A program made the translations under genes and the position numbers. The notes beneath the pieces were generated by a model, which was given only the letters and a program-made list of their open reading frames with translations, was not told the DNA's origin and ran no database searches. A DNA stretch of 64,000 bases from DASREM01 sp035652095 (GTDB lineage Bacteria; Acidobacteriota; Terriglobia; Terriglobales; Acidobacteriaceae), in assembly GCA_035652095.1 (NCBI GenBank), contig DASREM010000056.1:62001-126000 (forward strand). The letters run 5' to 3'. The stretch's first letter is position 1; each line of letters starts with the position of its first letter. Positions 8,101 to 16,567 of the stretch are shown here, piece by piece.

Positions 8101-9885
8101 ATGGCGACTAAGCTAGTGAATATTGAACTCGACCAGGAAATCAAGCAGCGCCTGGAAGCGGAGCGCATGCGTTTGCGCAAGATCGCGGGCCTGGATCATG
8201 GAAGCCACTTCCATCGCCCCATTGAACGCGCTTTTACGGCTGAAGAGCGCAGCAAGGTCACCATTTTGTTCGGCGGTTTCACCTGGAAGCACGAGGACTT
8301 GATCCGCGCGGTGTTCCAGGGGTGCGGTTACCGATGTGAGAAATTGCCCGTCCCCAACGTGGCGGCGTTCCAAACGGGCAAGGAATATGGAAACAACGGA
8401 CAGTGCAACCCGACTTATTTTACCGTCGGCAACCTGGTGCAGTATCTCCAGTTCCTGGAGAAGGAGGGCATACCGCGCCAGCAAATTCTGGATAACTATG
8501 TCTTCTTTACTGCCGGCTCATGCGGGCCGTGCCGCTTCGGAATGTATGAAGCGGAGTACCGCTTCGCCCTGAAGAACGCCGGTTTTGACGGCTTCCGTGT
8601 CCTGCTGTTCAAAGACAGCGATGGGATCAAGGCAGCCTCAGGCGAACCGGGGCTGAAGTTCACGGTGGATTTCGGTTTCGGCATGCTGAACGCCATGCAC
8701 TTGGGGGACGTCTTCAATGACCTCATTTATCAGATTCGTCCTTTCGAGGTGAACAAGGGGGAAACCGACCGGGTGCTCCGGGAGACAGTGGACGGTCTTT
8801 GCGAGGACCTGAGGAACCGCAAGTCCTACGAGATTGAACAGATTGCCCCCGATTGGGCCAAGCCCAAGTTCAAAAGCAACAAGATTCTCCGGAACACGTT
8901 CAACGTGTTCGGCAAGATGCACGAGCATTTGTGGGGCAAGGACTATCTGAACGCGCTCGATGCGGCCACTCAGAAAATGAACCAGATCGAAGTCGACCGC
9001 ACCAAGGTAAAGCCGGTGGTGAAGATCACAGGCGAGTTCTGGGCGCAGATCACCGAGGGTGACGGCAACTTCCACATGTTCGAATTCCTGGAGCGCGAAG
9101 GCGCGCAGGTTCTGGTCGAGCCAATCGCGACCTGGGTCGCCTATTTGATGTATCAGGCCAAGGCTCATGCCAAGGCGAAATGGCCAGTGAATCGCCCGCA
9201 TCGGAATCCGAAATGGTACGAACTGAAAAAGCACCTTGCCAACGACCTCGGGTTGCGCAAGAAGTTGTTGGGGATCGGTGCTGGGCAAGTGATGTGGAAC
9301 TACTTTTACCATCGCACCATCAAGCACCTGGGCGGGATTACTCATCACTTGGTGCCGCAAGAAGAGCTTGCAGCGATGGCCCACCCGTTCTACAACCAGT
9401 TCGCCCGGGGCGGTGAAGGGCACCTTGAAGTCGGCAAGAATGTGTACTACACGGTCCACAATCTTTGCCACATGGTGCTGGCGCTGAAACCGTTTGGCTG
9501 CATGCCCTCTTCGCAATCGGACGGCGTGCAATCGGCGGTCATCAACAAATTCAAGGACATGATCTTCCTGCCCATTGAGACCTCCGGGGAAGGCGAGGTC
9601 AACGCACACAGCCGAGTCCAGATGGCGTTGGGCGAGGCCAAGGCGAAGGCCAAGATGGAATTTGAACAGTGCCTGCAATCCACGGGCAAGAGTCTGAATC
9701 AAATCCGCGAATACATCGAGGAGCATCCCGAGCTGAAGCGGCCCTTCTACCATGTGCCGCACAAGGAAGGAATTGCCGGGACCGCTGCACAGTTCATTTT
9801 GCACGTGAGCGACCGCATGGATCAGGGCAACAGGATGTGGCGGCGTTCACGCGTACCCGGCGTCGCTGTTCCGACGGCGGCATAG
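8101..9885 (+). CDS. 2-hydroxyacyl-CoA dehydratase (HgdB)-like iron-sulfur protein
   Basis: This 594-residue protein resembles the HgdB/BcrB-type part of very large acyl-CoA dehydratase activase-related proteins. It probably carries an Fe-S cluster and receives electrons from the ATP-driven partner encoded next to it. Candidate cluster ligands are C102 (NNGQCNP), C141 and C144 (AGSCGPCRFG) and C467 (FGCMPSSQSDG). The ATG at 8101 has a GGAGGA site five bases upstream; a GTG at 8098 is too close to it. A gap of 74 bases separates it from the activase gene. The substrate is unknown, since characterised relatives act on 2-hydroxyacyl-CoA, benzoyl-CoA or small molecules at double-cubane clusters. 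Confidence 0.8.
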   Translation: MATKLVNIELDQEIKQRLEAERMRLRKIAGLDHGSHFHRPIERAFTAEERSKVTILFGGFTWKHEDLIRAVFQGCGYRCEKLPVPNVAAFQTGKEYGNNGQCNPTYFTVGNLVQYLQFLEKEGIPRQQILDNYVFFTAGSCGPCRFGMYEAEYRFALKNAGFDGFRVLLFKDSDGIKAASGEPGLKFTVDFGFGMLNAMHLGDVFNDLIYQIRPFEVNKGETDRVLRETVDGLCEDLRNRKSYEIEQIAPDWAKPKFKSNKILRNTFNVFGKMHEHLWGKDYLNALDAATQKMNQIEVDRTKVKPVVKITGEFWAQITEGDGNFHMFEFLEREGAQVLVEPIATWVAYLMYQAKAHAKAKWPVNRPHRNPKWYELKKHLANDLGLRKKLLGIGAGQVMWNYFYHRTIKHLGGITHHLVPQEELAAMAHPFYNQFARGGEGHLEVGKNVYYTVHNLCHMVLALKPFGCMPSSQSDGVQSAVINKFKDMIFLPIETSGEGEVNAHSRVQMALGEAKAKAKMEFEQCLQSTGKSLNQIREYIEEHPELKRPFYHVPHKEGIAGTAAQFILHVSDRMDQGNRMWRRSRVPGVAVPTAA

Positions 9886-9959
9886 TCGTTCGGCCGGAGG
9901 GCGACCTGTCGCTTTCTGGCCGCTTATTCTTTTTTGCGATTTCAGACCGGAGAAGACGC

Positions 9960-12900
9960 ATGCATGGTAAGGCGCACGACCACCAGAATAAGTTCATGGT
10001 CGGACTCGATGTCGGTTCCACGACTGTAAAGGCCACGGTCATCAACGCCAGCACGGATGAAATCCTTTGGCAGGACTACCAGCGGCACGAAACCAAACAG
10101 CCGGAGAAGACGCTGGAATTCCTACGCCGCATGGAAGCCGAGGTGGGCATCAACAAGCACAACACCCGCATGTTTATGACCGGGTCCGGAGGTGGTTCGA
10201 TCGCCGACCAGATCGGCGCCAAGTTCGTGCAGGAGGTCACGGCGGTTTCTCTCGCGGTTGAGAAGATGCACCCCGAGGTGTACTCGGTCATCGAGTTGGG
10301 TGGACAGGACGCAAAGATTATCGTCTTCAAAGATGATGAAGAGAGCGGACGCAAGAAGAAGATCCCATCGATGAACGATAAGTGTGCGGGCGGTACCGGC
10401 GCCGTAATCGACAAGATCAATGCCAAGCTGAAGATTCCTACCGAAGAACTGGCGCGCCAGGGTTACAACGGAATCAAGCTGCACAAGGTAGCCGGGAAAT
10501 GCGGTGTCTTCGCCGAGACCGACATCAACAGCCTGCAGAAGGTGGGAACGCCCCCGGATGAGCTGATGGCGTCGCTATTCGAAGCGATTATTCTGCAGAA
10601 CCTCAGCGTGCTCACCCGCGGGCACACACTGCGGCCGCATGTGTTGCTGCTCGGGGGCCCGAACACCTTCATTCAAGGTATGCGCGAAGCTTGGCAGGCG
10701 AACATCCCGCGCATGTGGCAGGAGCGCAAAGTTGAAGTTCCGGCGGGGATGAAGCCGGAAGATTTGATCAAGGTTCCGCAGAACGCGCAGTACTTTGCGG
10801 CCATGGGCGCGATCGAGTTTGGCAAGAGCGAAGAGGATTGCGTCGGCTGCTACCGCGGGTTTGAACATCTCGTTCATTACATCGAGTATGGACGGCAGGA
10901 AGAGAAGGCGAAGTCGGGAGCAAAAGGGCTCGTCGAAAGTCACGACGAGCTGCACGGTTTTCGAGAAGCGTACCGGCGCAAGAAGTTCACTCCCGCCACC
11001 TTCCAGAAGAACCAGACGGTGGCCGGTTTTGTCGGAATTGACGGCGGCTCAACTTCCACCAAAGCGGTCCTGCTGGATGAAAACGGCGACATTCTGTGCA
11101 AGTCTTACCAGCTCTCAAACGGAAATCCCATTCAAGACACGATCGAGATGTTCGAAAGCCTGCGCGGACAGGTGGAAAAGCAGAACGCGAAGTTGGAAGT
11201 GCTGGGCGTGGCAACGACGGGTTATGCAAAGGACATTCTCAAGGACGTGTTGAAAGCCGACGTGGCGCTGGTGGAAACGGTCGCGCACACGGAATCGGCG
11301 CTGAAATTCTATGAAGATCCGCATGTGATTGTGGACGTAGGCGGGCAGGACATCAAGATCATCATCCTGCACAACGGGCGCGTGAAAGACTTCAAGTTGA
11401 ATACACAATGCTCAGCTGGAAACGGCTACTTCCTGCAATCCACTGCTGAAGGTTTCGGGCTGAAGGTGGATGACTACGCGGAGCTGGCGTTTTCGGCGCA
11501 AGCCATGCCGGTGTTTGGCTACGGTTGCGCGGTATTCATGCAGTCCGACATCGTGAACTTCCAGCGCCAAGGTTGGCGGGCCGAGGAAATTCTCGCGGGA
11601 CTGGCTGCGGTTCTGCCTAAGAACGTCTTTCTCTACGTGGCCAGCATCCCGAACCTTGCAGCGCTGGGTTCTCGTTTCGTGCTGCAGGGTGGAACGCAGA
11701 ATAACCTGGCAGTGGTGAAGGCGGAGGTGGATTTCATCCGCAACAGCTTTCGAGCGTCGGGTAAAGAGCCTGAAATCATCGTGCACGAGCATTGCGGCGA
11801 ATCCGGGGCAATCGGCGCGGCCCAGGAATCTCTTCGCTTGTGGCGCAACGGCCTGCAGACCTCGTTCGTCGGTCTGGAGGCAGTCCGTAAGATCGAATAC
11901 CGCACTACCCGCAACGAGAACACGCGCTGCAATTTCTGCAAGAACAATTGCCTGCGAACCTTCATCGATATCAAGACCGCGGAGACGCCGCAGAACTTCG
12001 TGCCGATCAAGAAGGTCACGAAGGTCCCCTTGATGCAAGGGGAGCAGCGCCTGATCATTGCCACCTGCGAAAAAGGAACGGTGGAAGATGTCAACGAGAT
12101 GAAGGACATCAAGGCGGGACTCGATCAGATCAAGGATGCGCACCCGAACTTCGTTGATATTGCCGCAAGAGAAGTTTTCCGTCCCACGAACGCCAAGAGC
12201 GTCGCCGATCCGATTCCGACCCGAGCCTGGACCAAGGCTGCGAAACAGCGTATCTCCCTCATGGAGAACCGGAAGAAGCTGCGCATTGGGATTCCGCGGG
12301 TGCTGAATATCTATACCTACGCTCCATTGTTCAATGCGTACCTGGAAAGCCTCGGGGTCCAGCCCGAGAACATCGTCTACTCCGATTACACCAGTCCGGA
12401 ACTGTATCGCGCGGGAGCAAGCCGTGGAGCGATCGATCCCTGTTTCCCGGCAAAAATCGGGATTTCACACGTCTACAACCTGGTGCAGGAGAAGCACCGG
12501 AAGAAGCCGCTGAATGTCATCTTCTTTCCCATGTACGACGTGCTGACCTCGCCGCTGGTGAAGATCGTGGGCGCGAATGCCTGTCCGACGGTGACGGCGA
12601 CTCCGGAAACAGTGAAAGCGGCGTTCACCAAAGAAAACGATGTTTTTGGCGAGCACAATGTCACTTACCTGGATCCGATCCTGAATTTCGCCGACCGCAA
12701 ACTCTTCGCGCATCAGATGCTCCAGGCGTGGCAACCGCTGCTGGGCCTCTCCCAGGAAGAGAATGACCGCGCGGTGGAGGCCGGTTACAAGGCCCTCTCC
12801 GACTATGACACCAGTATTCGCCGCAGGGCACGCCAGGTCATGGATCAGCTTGAGCGCGAAGACCGGATTGGCATTGTCATGCTGGGGCGTCCTTATCACC

Positions 12901-13439
12901 ACGATCCAGGTCTCAACCACGAGATTATGGAAGAATTCCAGAAGCTTGGCTATCCGATCTTCTCGCAGAACACGCTGCCTCTCGATGAAGACCTGCTGGA
13001 ACGGTTGTTCGGGGATGAAGTCCGTTCCGGGGTGATTTCACATGCGCTCGATATCGGGGATGCCTGGAAGAACTCTTATTCCTGCAGCACCAACCACAAG
13101 GTCTGGGCGGCCAAATTCACGGCCCGCCACCCCAACCTGGTTGCACTGGAAATTTCCAGCTTCAAATGCGGACACGATGCTCCGATCTACGGAGTGATCG
13201 AAGGCATTATCGAACAGTCTGGCACGCCGTATTTCTGCTTCAAGGACCTGGACGAGAACAAGCCTTCCGGCTCCATCCGCATTCGCGTCGAAACCATCGA
13301 TTATTTCCTGCGCAGATATCGCGAGGAGATCATCAAGCGGCGCATGGCGGAGAAGGACATTGAGGCACAATTGGCGGCCCTGGAATCGCAGCTGCGCGGG
13401 CAGTTCGAGCAGGAAGCCCAGGGGATGGCCGCGGACTAG
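9960..13439 (+). CDS. Double acyl-CoA dehydratase activase (BcrAD/BadFG) with DUF2229 domain
   Basis: The 1159-residue protein contains two ASKHA-type ATPase activase domains in tandem. The first has GLDVGSTTVK near residue 15 and cluster cysteines C142 (DKCAGGTG) and C181 (GKCGVF). The second has GIDGGSTSTK near 359 and C484 (TQCSAGNG) and C523 (YGCAVF). A CxxCxxxC motif follows at 657-664 (RCNFCKNNC), then a DUF2229-type region from about 760 with RIGIPRVLNIY. Known relatives use ATP hydrolysis to push one electron at very low potential to an Fe-S partner. The start at 9960 follows GGAG; the frame extends upstream but only inside the previous gene. This protein and the HgdB-like one are usually a single ~1,400-1,800-residue polypeptide or an operon pair. 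Confidence 0.85.
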   Translation: MHGKAHDHQNKFMVGLDVGSTTVKATVINASTDEILWQDYQRHETKQPEKTLEFLRRMEAEVGINKHNTRMFMTGSGGGSIADQIGAKFVQEVTAVSLAVEKMHPEVYSVIELGGQDAKIIVFKDDEESGRKKKIPSMNDKCAGGTGAVIDKINAKLKIPTEELARQGYNGIKLHKVAGKCGVFAETDINSLQKVGTPPDELMASLFEAIILQNLSVLTRGHTLRPHVLLLGGPNTFIQGMREAWQANIPRMWQERKVEVPAGMKPEDLIKVPQNAQYFAAMGAIEFGKSEEDCVGCYRGFEHLVHYIEYGRQEEKAKSGAKGLVESHDELHGFREAYRRKKFTPATFQKNQTVAGFVGIDGGSTSTKAVLLDENGDILCKSYQLSNGNPIQDTIEMFESLRGQVEKQNAKLEVLGVATTGYAKDILKDVLKADVALVETVAHTESALKFYEDPHVIVDVGGQDIKIIILHNGRVKDFKLNTQCSAGNGYFLQSTAEGFGLKVDDYAELAFSAQAMPVFGYGCAVFMQSDIVNFQRQGWRAEEILAGLAAVLPKNVFLYVASIPNLAALGSRFVLQGGTQNNLAVVKAEVDFIRNSFRASGKEPEIIVHEHCGESGAIGAAQESLRLWRNGLQTSFVGLEAVRKIEYRTTRNENTRCNFCKNNCLRTFIDIKTAETPQNFVPIKKVTKVPLMQGEQRLIIATCEKGTVEDVNEMKDIKAGLDQIKDAHPNFVDIAAREVFRPTNAKSVADPIPTRAWTKAAKQRISLMENRKKLRIGIPRVLNIYTYAPLFNAYLESLGVQPENIVYSDYTSPELYRAGASRGAIDPCFPAKIGISHVYNLVQEKHRKKPLNVIFFPMYDVLTSPLVKIVGANACPTVTATPETVKAAFTKENDVFGEHNVTYLDPILNFADRKLFAHQMLQAWQPLLGLSQEENDRAVEAGYKALSDYDTSIRRRARQVMDQLEREDRIGIVMLGRPYHHDPGLNHEIMEEFQKLGYPIFSQNTLPLDEDLLERLFGDEVRSGVISHALDIGDAWKNSYSCSTNHKVWAAKFTARHPNLVALEISSFKCGHDAPIYGVIEGIIEQSGTPYFCFKDLDENKPSGSIRIRVETIDYFLRRYREEIIKRRMAEKDIEAQLAALESQLRGQFEQEAQGMAAD

Positions 13440-13450
13440 GTGATCATGCT

Positions 13451-13480
13451 GGGGCAGGTGCTCAATCCGGTCTCTGCCCC
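13451..13480 (+). other. Stem-loop after the activase gene
   Basis: GGGGCAG (13451-13457) and CTGCCCC (13474-13480) form a 7-bp stem with a 16-base loop, 12 bases after the stop. No T-run follows, so it is not a standard intrinsic terminator. It may protect the 3' end of the mRNA. Confidence 0.35.
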
Positions 13481-13492
13481 CAAAACGTGCAA

Positions 13493-13507
13493 ACTGAAAC
13501 ATTCAGT
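13493..13507. promoter_or_regulatory. Palindrome ACTGAA-ACA-TTCAGT upstream of the RpiR gene
   Basis: A perfect 6-bp inverted repeat with a 3-base centre lies about 80 bases upstream of the RpiR-type regulator gene. RpiR/MurR/HexR regulators bind compact palindromes near their own promoters, so this is a reasonable autoregulatory operator. It differs from the TTCTCA/TGAGAA sites upstream of the 8101 gene. Confidence 0.4.
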
Positions 13508-13546
13508 AACAAAACGAAACAAACGGACCATTCGCGCAAAAGTCAG

Positions 13547-13575
13547 TTGACATCCTTCGCCATTTCCAAGATGCT
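13547..13575 (+). promoter_or_regulatory. Possible promoter of the RpiR gene
   Basis: A perfect -35 box TTGACA (13547-13552) is followed after 17 bases by GATGCT (13570-13575), a weak -10. Transcription would start within a few bases of the ATG at 13585, giving a very short or absent leader. This agrees with the lack of a visible ribosome site before that ATG. Confidence 0.4.
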
Positions 13576-13584
13576 GTCTGCCCA

Positions 13585-14463
13585 ATGGCGCGTAGTTCAA
13601 AGAGAACGCCAACTTCCACCTCGGCTTTGAGTCTTTCGTCGCGTTTAGACCTCCTGAGTCCAAAACGCCGCGAAACCGTGCGCCCGGCTGTCGAGCACCC
13701 GCGGGACTTTGTCCTGCTAAGCATCCGTGCGTTGGCGGAGCGGCTCAAAACCGATCCGGCCACTATGGTGCGGATTGTGCGCGCCATGCAGTTTGGTTCT
13801 TACCGTGAATTCCAACATTATCTGCACGCCTTGTCGATCGCCCACGCCACGTCCATCGATACCATGCAGACGATCCGCGCCGGCAGCACTTCGATTCGCG
13901 GCCAGGCGCGGGCATCCCTCGAACAGGACCAGCGCAACCTGGAAGCGCTGATGCAGGGGCTTGAGCCGGCGCGGATTGCCAACCTTGCCCGGCGAATTTA
14001 CAACGCGCATCGCATTGTCATCATCGGAGGCGATCTGGCTGCGAACCTGGTGCAGTTCCTGCAGCACCACCTCATTATTCTGAATTTGCCGGTAGTAAGC
14101 GCAACCACGCCCGGAGAGGTTGTGCACCGGGTCCGCTTCCTGGGCAAGAAAGATGTGGCGATTGCGATTAGCTTTCGCCGCGGGCTGCGTCAAACGGTCG
14201 AGGGCTTGAGGCAGGCGCGAACCAACGGCGCGTATTGCGTCGGAATTACTGACACCCTGGTTTCTCCACTGGGCCAGTTCGCTCATGAATGCTTTCTGGC
14301 GTCCGTCGACACGCCCTCATTTGGAGCGTCCTATGTGGCTCCCATGGGCTTGCTAAACGTGATCGTGGTTGCGTGCGCCAACTACCGCCGCTCTCGGACC
14401 ATGAGTATCCTCAAGAAAGTGGAGCAGGAACAGCGTCACGGCTTTCGCTGGTACGAGACCTAA
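13585..14463 (+). CDS. RpiR/MurR-family transcriptional regulator (HTH + SIS domain)
   Basis: The N-terminal ~75 residues form an RpiR-type helix-turn-helix (SIRALAERLKTDPATMVRIVRAM... followed by SYREFQHYL). Residues ~125-270 form a SIS sugar-phosphate-isomerase fold (RIVIIGGDLAANLVQFL, VAIAISFRRGLRQTVEGL, GAYCVGITDTLVSPL). Such proteins sense phosphorylated sugars or related metabolites and control catabolic genes. No sugar gene is next to it. The nearest same-strand genes are the Fe-S activase pair upstream and a secreted hydrolase downstream, so the target is unclear. The length of 292 residues is normal for the family. Confidence 0.88.
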   Translation: MARSSKRTPTSTSALSLSSRLDLLSPKRRETVRPAVEHPRDFVLLSIRALAERLKTDPATMVRIVRAMQFGSYREFQHYLHALSIAHATSIDTMQTIRAGSTSIRGQARASLEQDQRNLEALMQGLEPARIANLARRIYNAHRIVIIGGDLAANLVQFLQHHLIILNLPVVSATTPGEVVHRVRFLGKKDVAIAISFRRGLRQTVEGLRQARTNGAYCVGITDTLVSPLGQFAHECFLASVDTPSFGASYVAPMGLLNVIVVACANYRRSRTMSILKKVEQEQRHGFRWYET

Positions 14464-14494
14464 AGTCATCTGCACAGTTATCGGGGAAACAATA

Positions 14495-16537
14495 TTGCGC
14501 CGCTCTTACTGGATTCTCTTTCTCCTTCTCAGCTTTTCTCTGTTTGCTCAACAGCCGCCATCTTCTCCCGCGTACGGGGTTCGCCTGGAGAGCGCGTGGA
14601 TTCCGATGCCGGATGGGGTACGGCTTGCCGCGACCCTTTACATGCCGGACGGAGCGCGTCCGAATGACAAATTCCCTGCGGTCCTGGAGTATCTGCCATA
14701 TCGGAAAGATGATGGCACTGCGGCTCGCGACTACCCGATTCACACGTACTTTGCGCATCGCGGTTACGTCAGCGTTCGAGTCGACATCCGCGGCTTCGGC
14801 GCCAGCGAGGGCGCACCGACCGACCGGGAATATTCAGGGCAGGAGCAGTTGGACGGAGAGCAGGTGATTGCATGGCTCGCACGTCAACCGTGGTCCAATG
14901 GCAAAGTCGGCATGTTTGGCATTTCGTGGGGTGGCTTCAATTCCTTGCAGATGGCGATGCGGAATCCTCCCGGATTGAAAGCGATCATCGCGGTGGATGC
15001 CACCGAAGAACTGTTCCATGACGACATCCACTACATTGACGGCGTTGCACACGTGGATGAATTCGAACTGAATATGGACTTGGCGGAGGGCATGACCGGC
15101 GCTCCCGACTACACACTGGAAGAGCGTGTGCTGGGGCCGCGTTTCGAGTCGGCGCCCTGGTCCCTTCTTTATCTCAAGCACCAGCATGATGGGCCTTTCT
15201 GGCGCAGCCCGGTCCGCCCCTTGAAACACATCAAGATTCCATCATTTCTGATTGGCGGCATGCTCGACGGCTATCGCGACAGCATTCCCCGCATGCTGGA
15301 GCAGGTGAAGGACGCGCCAGTGAAGGCGATTATTGGCCCCTGGAACCATACCTTCCCCAATGACGCGGAGCCTGGGCCGAAGATTGAATGGCGCGATCAA
15401 GCGGTACGCTGGTGGGATTACTGGCTGAAAGGGCGAGACACAGGCGTGCTCCAGGATCCGAAGCTTACTGTTTATATGCAGCACTGGCATGCGCCAGACC
15501 CGAACTTGCCAAATGTCCCCGGCGAGTGGAGGCTAGAGCGGGGATGGCCGCCCGCAAATGAGGAGAGTTCCACGTGGTTCCTGCAATCCAATCACACCTT
15601 GGCGGCAACGGCTGGGCAGGCCACTACTCATGAGCTGAAGTATGTGCCTTCCATCGGAGTGGAAGCTGGCTTCTGGTGGGGAGAGTTGTTGAGCGACGTT
15701 CGTCCCGTGGATGCATTCAGCCTGGTGTACGATTCAGAGCCGCTGAAGGAAGAGTTTGCGATCCTCGGACGTCCGCATGCGCTGTTGCAGGCATCGGCGA
15801 GCGCGCCTCTTGCAAATTGGTTTGCGCGGCTTTCTGATGTAGCTCCCGACGGAACCGTAACGCAGATTACCGGAGCGGGGCTGAGCGGAGCTCAACGAAA
15901 TTCGATGCTCGAGCCCAGAGAACTCGAGCCGGGAAAGACCTATTCGCTCGACATCGAGATGCACCTGACATCCTGGGTTTTCCCGGCGGGGCACCGGATT
16001 CGGGTTGCAGTTTCGAACGCGCTGTGGCCTATGGTGCTGCCCACCCCTTACAACATGACTACAGCGTTGCAATTGGGGTCAGTAGCGGGATCGAGGGTGG
16101 TGTTGCCAGTCGTTCCCGTGCGTGCGGCGTTGCCTCCACCCTTTGCAGTTCCGGAACCGTCGGAAGAAAGAAAAGACATCCATACTGCCGGATTTCCCTG
16201 GCCGGGCGAGTGGACGGTGCAACGCGACGAAGTACGTCAGAAGACGACCGTGCATTGGAAAGGAAAAGCTGAGAGCACATTCCCCTGGGGGAGTGAGACG
16301 GATTACGAGAGCCTGACCTACGACGTTGATGATGCCCATCCGGACAAGAGCTCGGTTCGTGGTGAAGCCGAGAGTGTGTTCGCGCTAAAAGGTCGCGAAC
16401 TGCGCTGGCGCGGGCATTTATCGGTAACGACTGATCAGAGGAATTTCTACTATAGATACACTCGCGAGCTGTTGAAAAATGGCGGACTGCTCAAGACGAA
16501 GACATGGGAAGAGACGATCGCCAGAGACCACCAATAG
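14495..16537 (+). CDS. Secreted CocE/NonD-family hydrolase (X-Pro dipeptidyl-peptidase-like)
   Basis: This is an alpha/beta hydrolase of the PF02129 family with the usual C-terminal jelly-roll (PF08530). The 680-residue protein opens with a signal peptide (RRSYWILFLLLSFSLFAQ) and so acts outside the cytoplasm. The nucleophile is Ser144 in GISWGG. Other family marks are MPDGVRLAATLYMPDG, DIRGFGASEG and the C-terminal VFPAGHRIRVAVSNA. The start is a TTG at 14495 after a GGGGAA site. It runs convergently into the amidohydrolase gene with a 30-base gap. Members cleave ester or amide bonds (cocaine esterase, glutaryl-7-ACA acylase, Xaa-Pro peptidases), so the true substrate is open. Confidence 0.87.
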   Translation: MRRSYWILFLLLSFSLFAQQPPSSPAYGVRLESAWIPMPDGVRLAATLYMPDGARPNDKFPAVLEYLPYRKDDGTAARDYPIHTYFAHRGYVSVRVDIRGFGASEGAPTDREYSGQEQLDGEQVIAWLARQPWSNGKVGMFGISWGGFNSLQMAMRNPPGLKAIIAVDATEELFHDDIHYIDGVAHVDEFELNMDLAEGMTGAPDYTLEERVLGPRFESAPWSLLYLKHQHDGPFWRSPVRPLKHIKIPSFLIGGMLDGYRDSIPRMLEQVKDAPVKAIIGPWNHTFPNDAEPGPKIEWRDQAVRWWDYWLKGRDTGVLQDPKLTVYMQHWHAPDPNLPNVPGEWRLERGWPPANEESSTWFLQSNHTLAATAGQATTHELKYVPSIGVEAGFWWGELLSDVRPVDAFSLVYDSEPLKEEFAILGRPHALLQASASAPLANWFARLSDVAPDGTVTQITGAGLSGAQRNSMLEPRELEPGKTYSLDIEMHLTSWVFPAGHRIRVAVSNALWPMVLPTPYNMTTALQLGSVAGSRVVLPVVPVRAALPPPFAVPEPSEERKDIHTAGFPWPGEWTVQRDEVRQKTTVHWKGKAESTFPWGSETDYESLTYDVDDAHPDKSSVRGEAESVFALKGRELRWRGHLSVTTDQRNFYYRYTRELLKNGGLLKTKTWEETIARDHQ

Positions 16538-16567
16538 GACACCAAGATCTGGATCTCACAAACTCGG

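Noticed and set aside
8638..9804. Long open frame (388 codons) on the minus strand opposite the HgdB-like gene
   Set aside because: It has no recognisable domain and lies fully antisense to a gene with clear motifs. It follows from high-GC codon bias.
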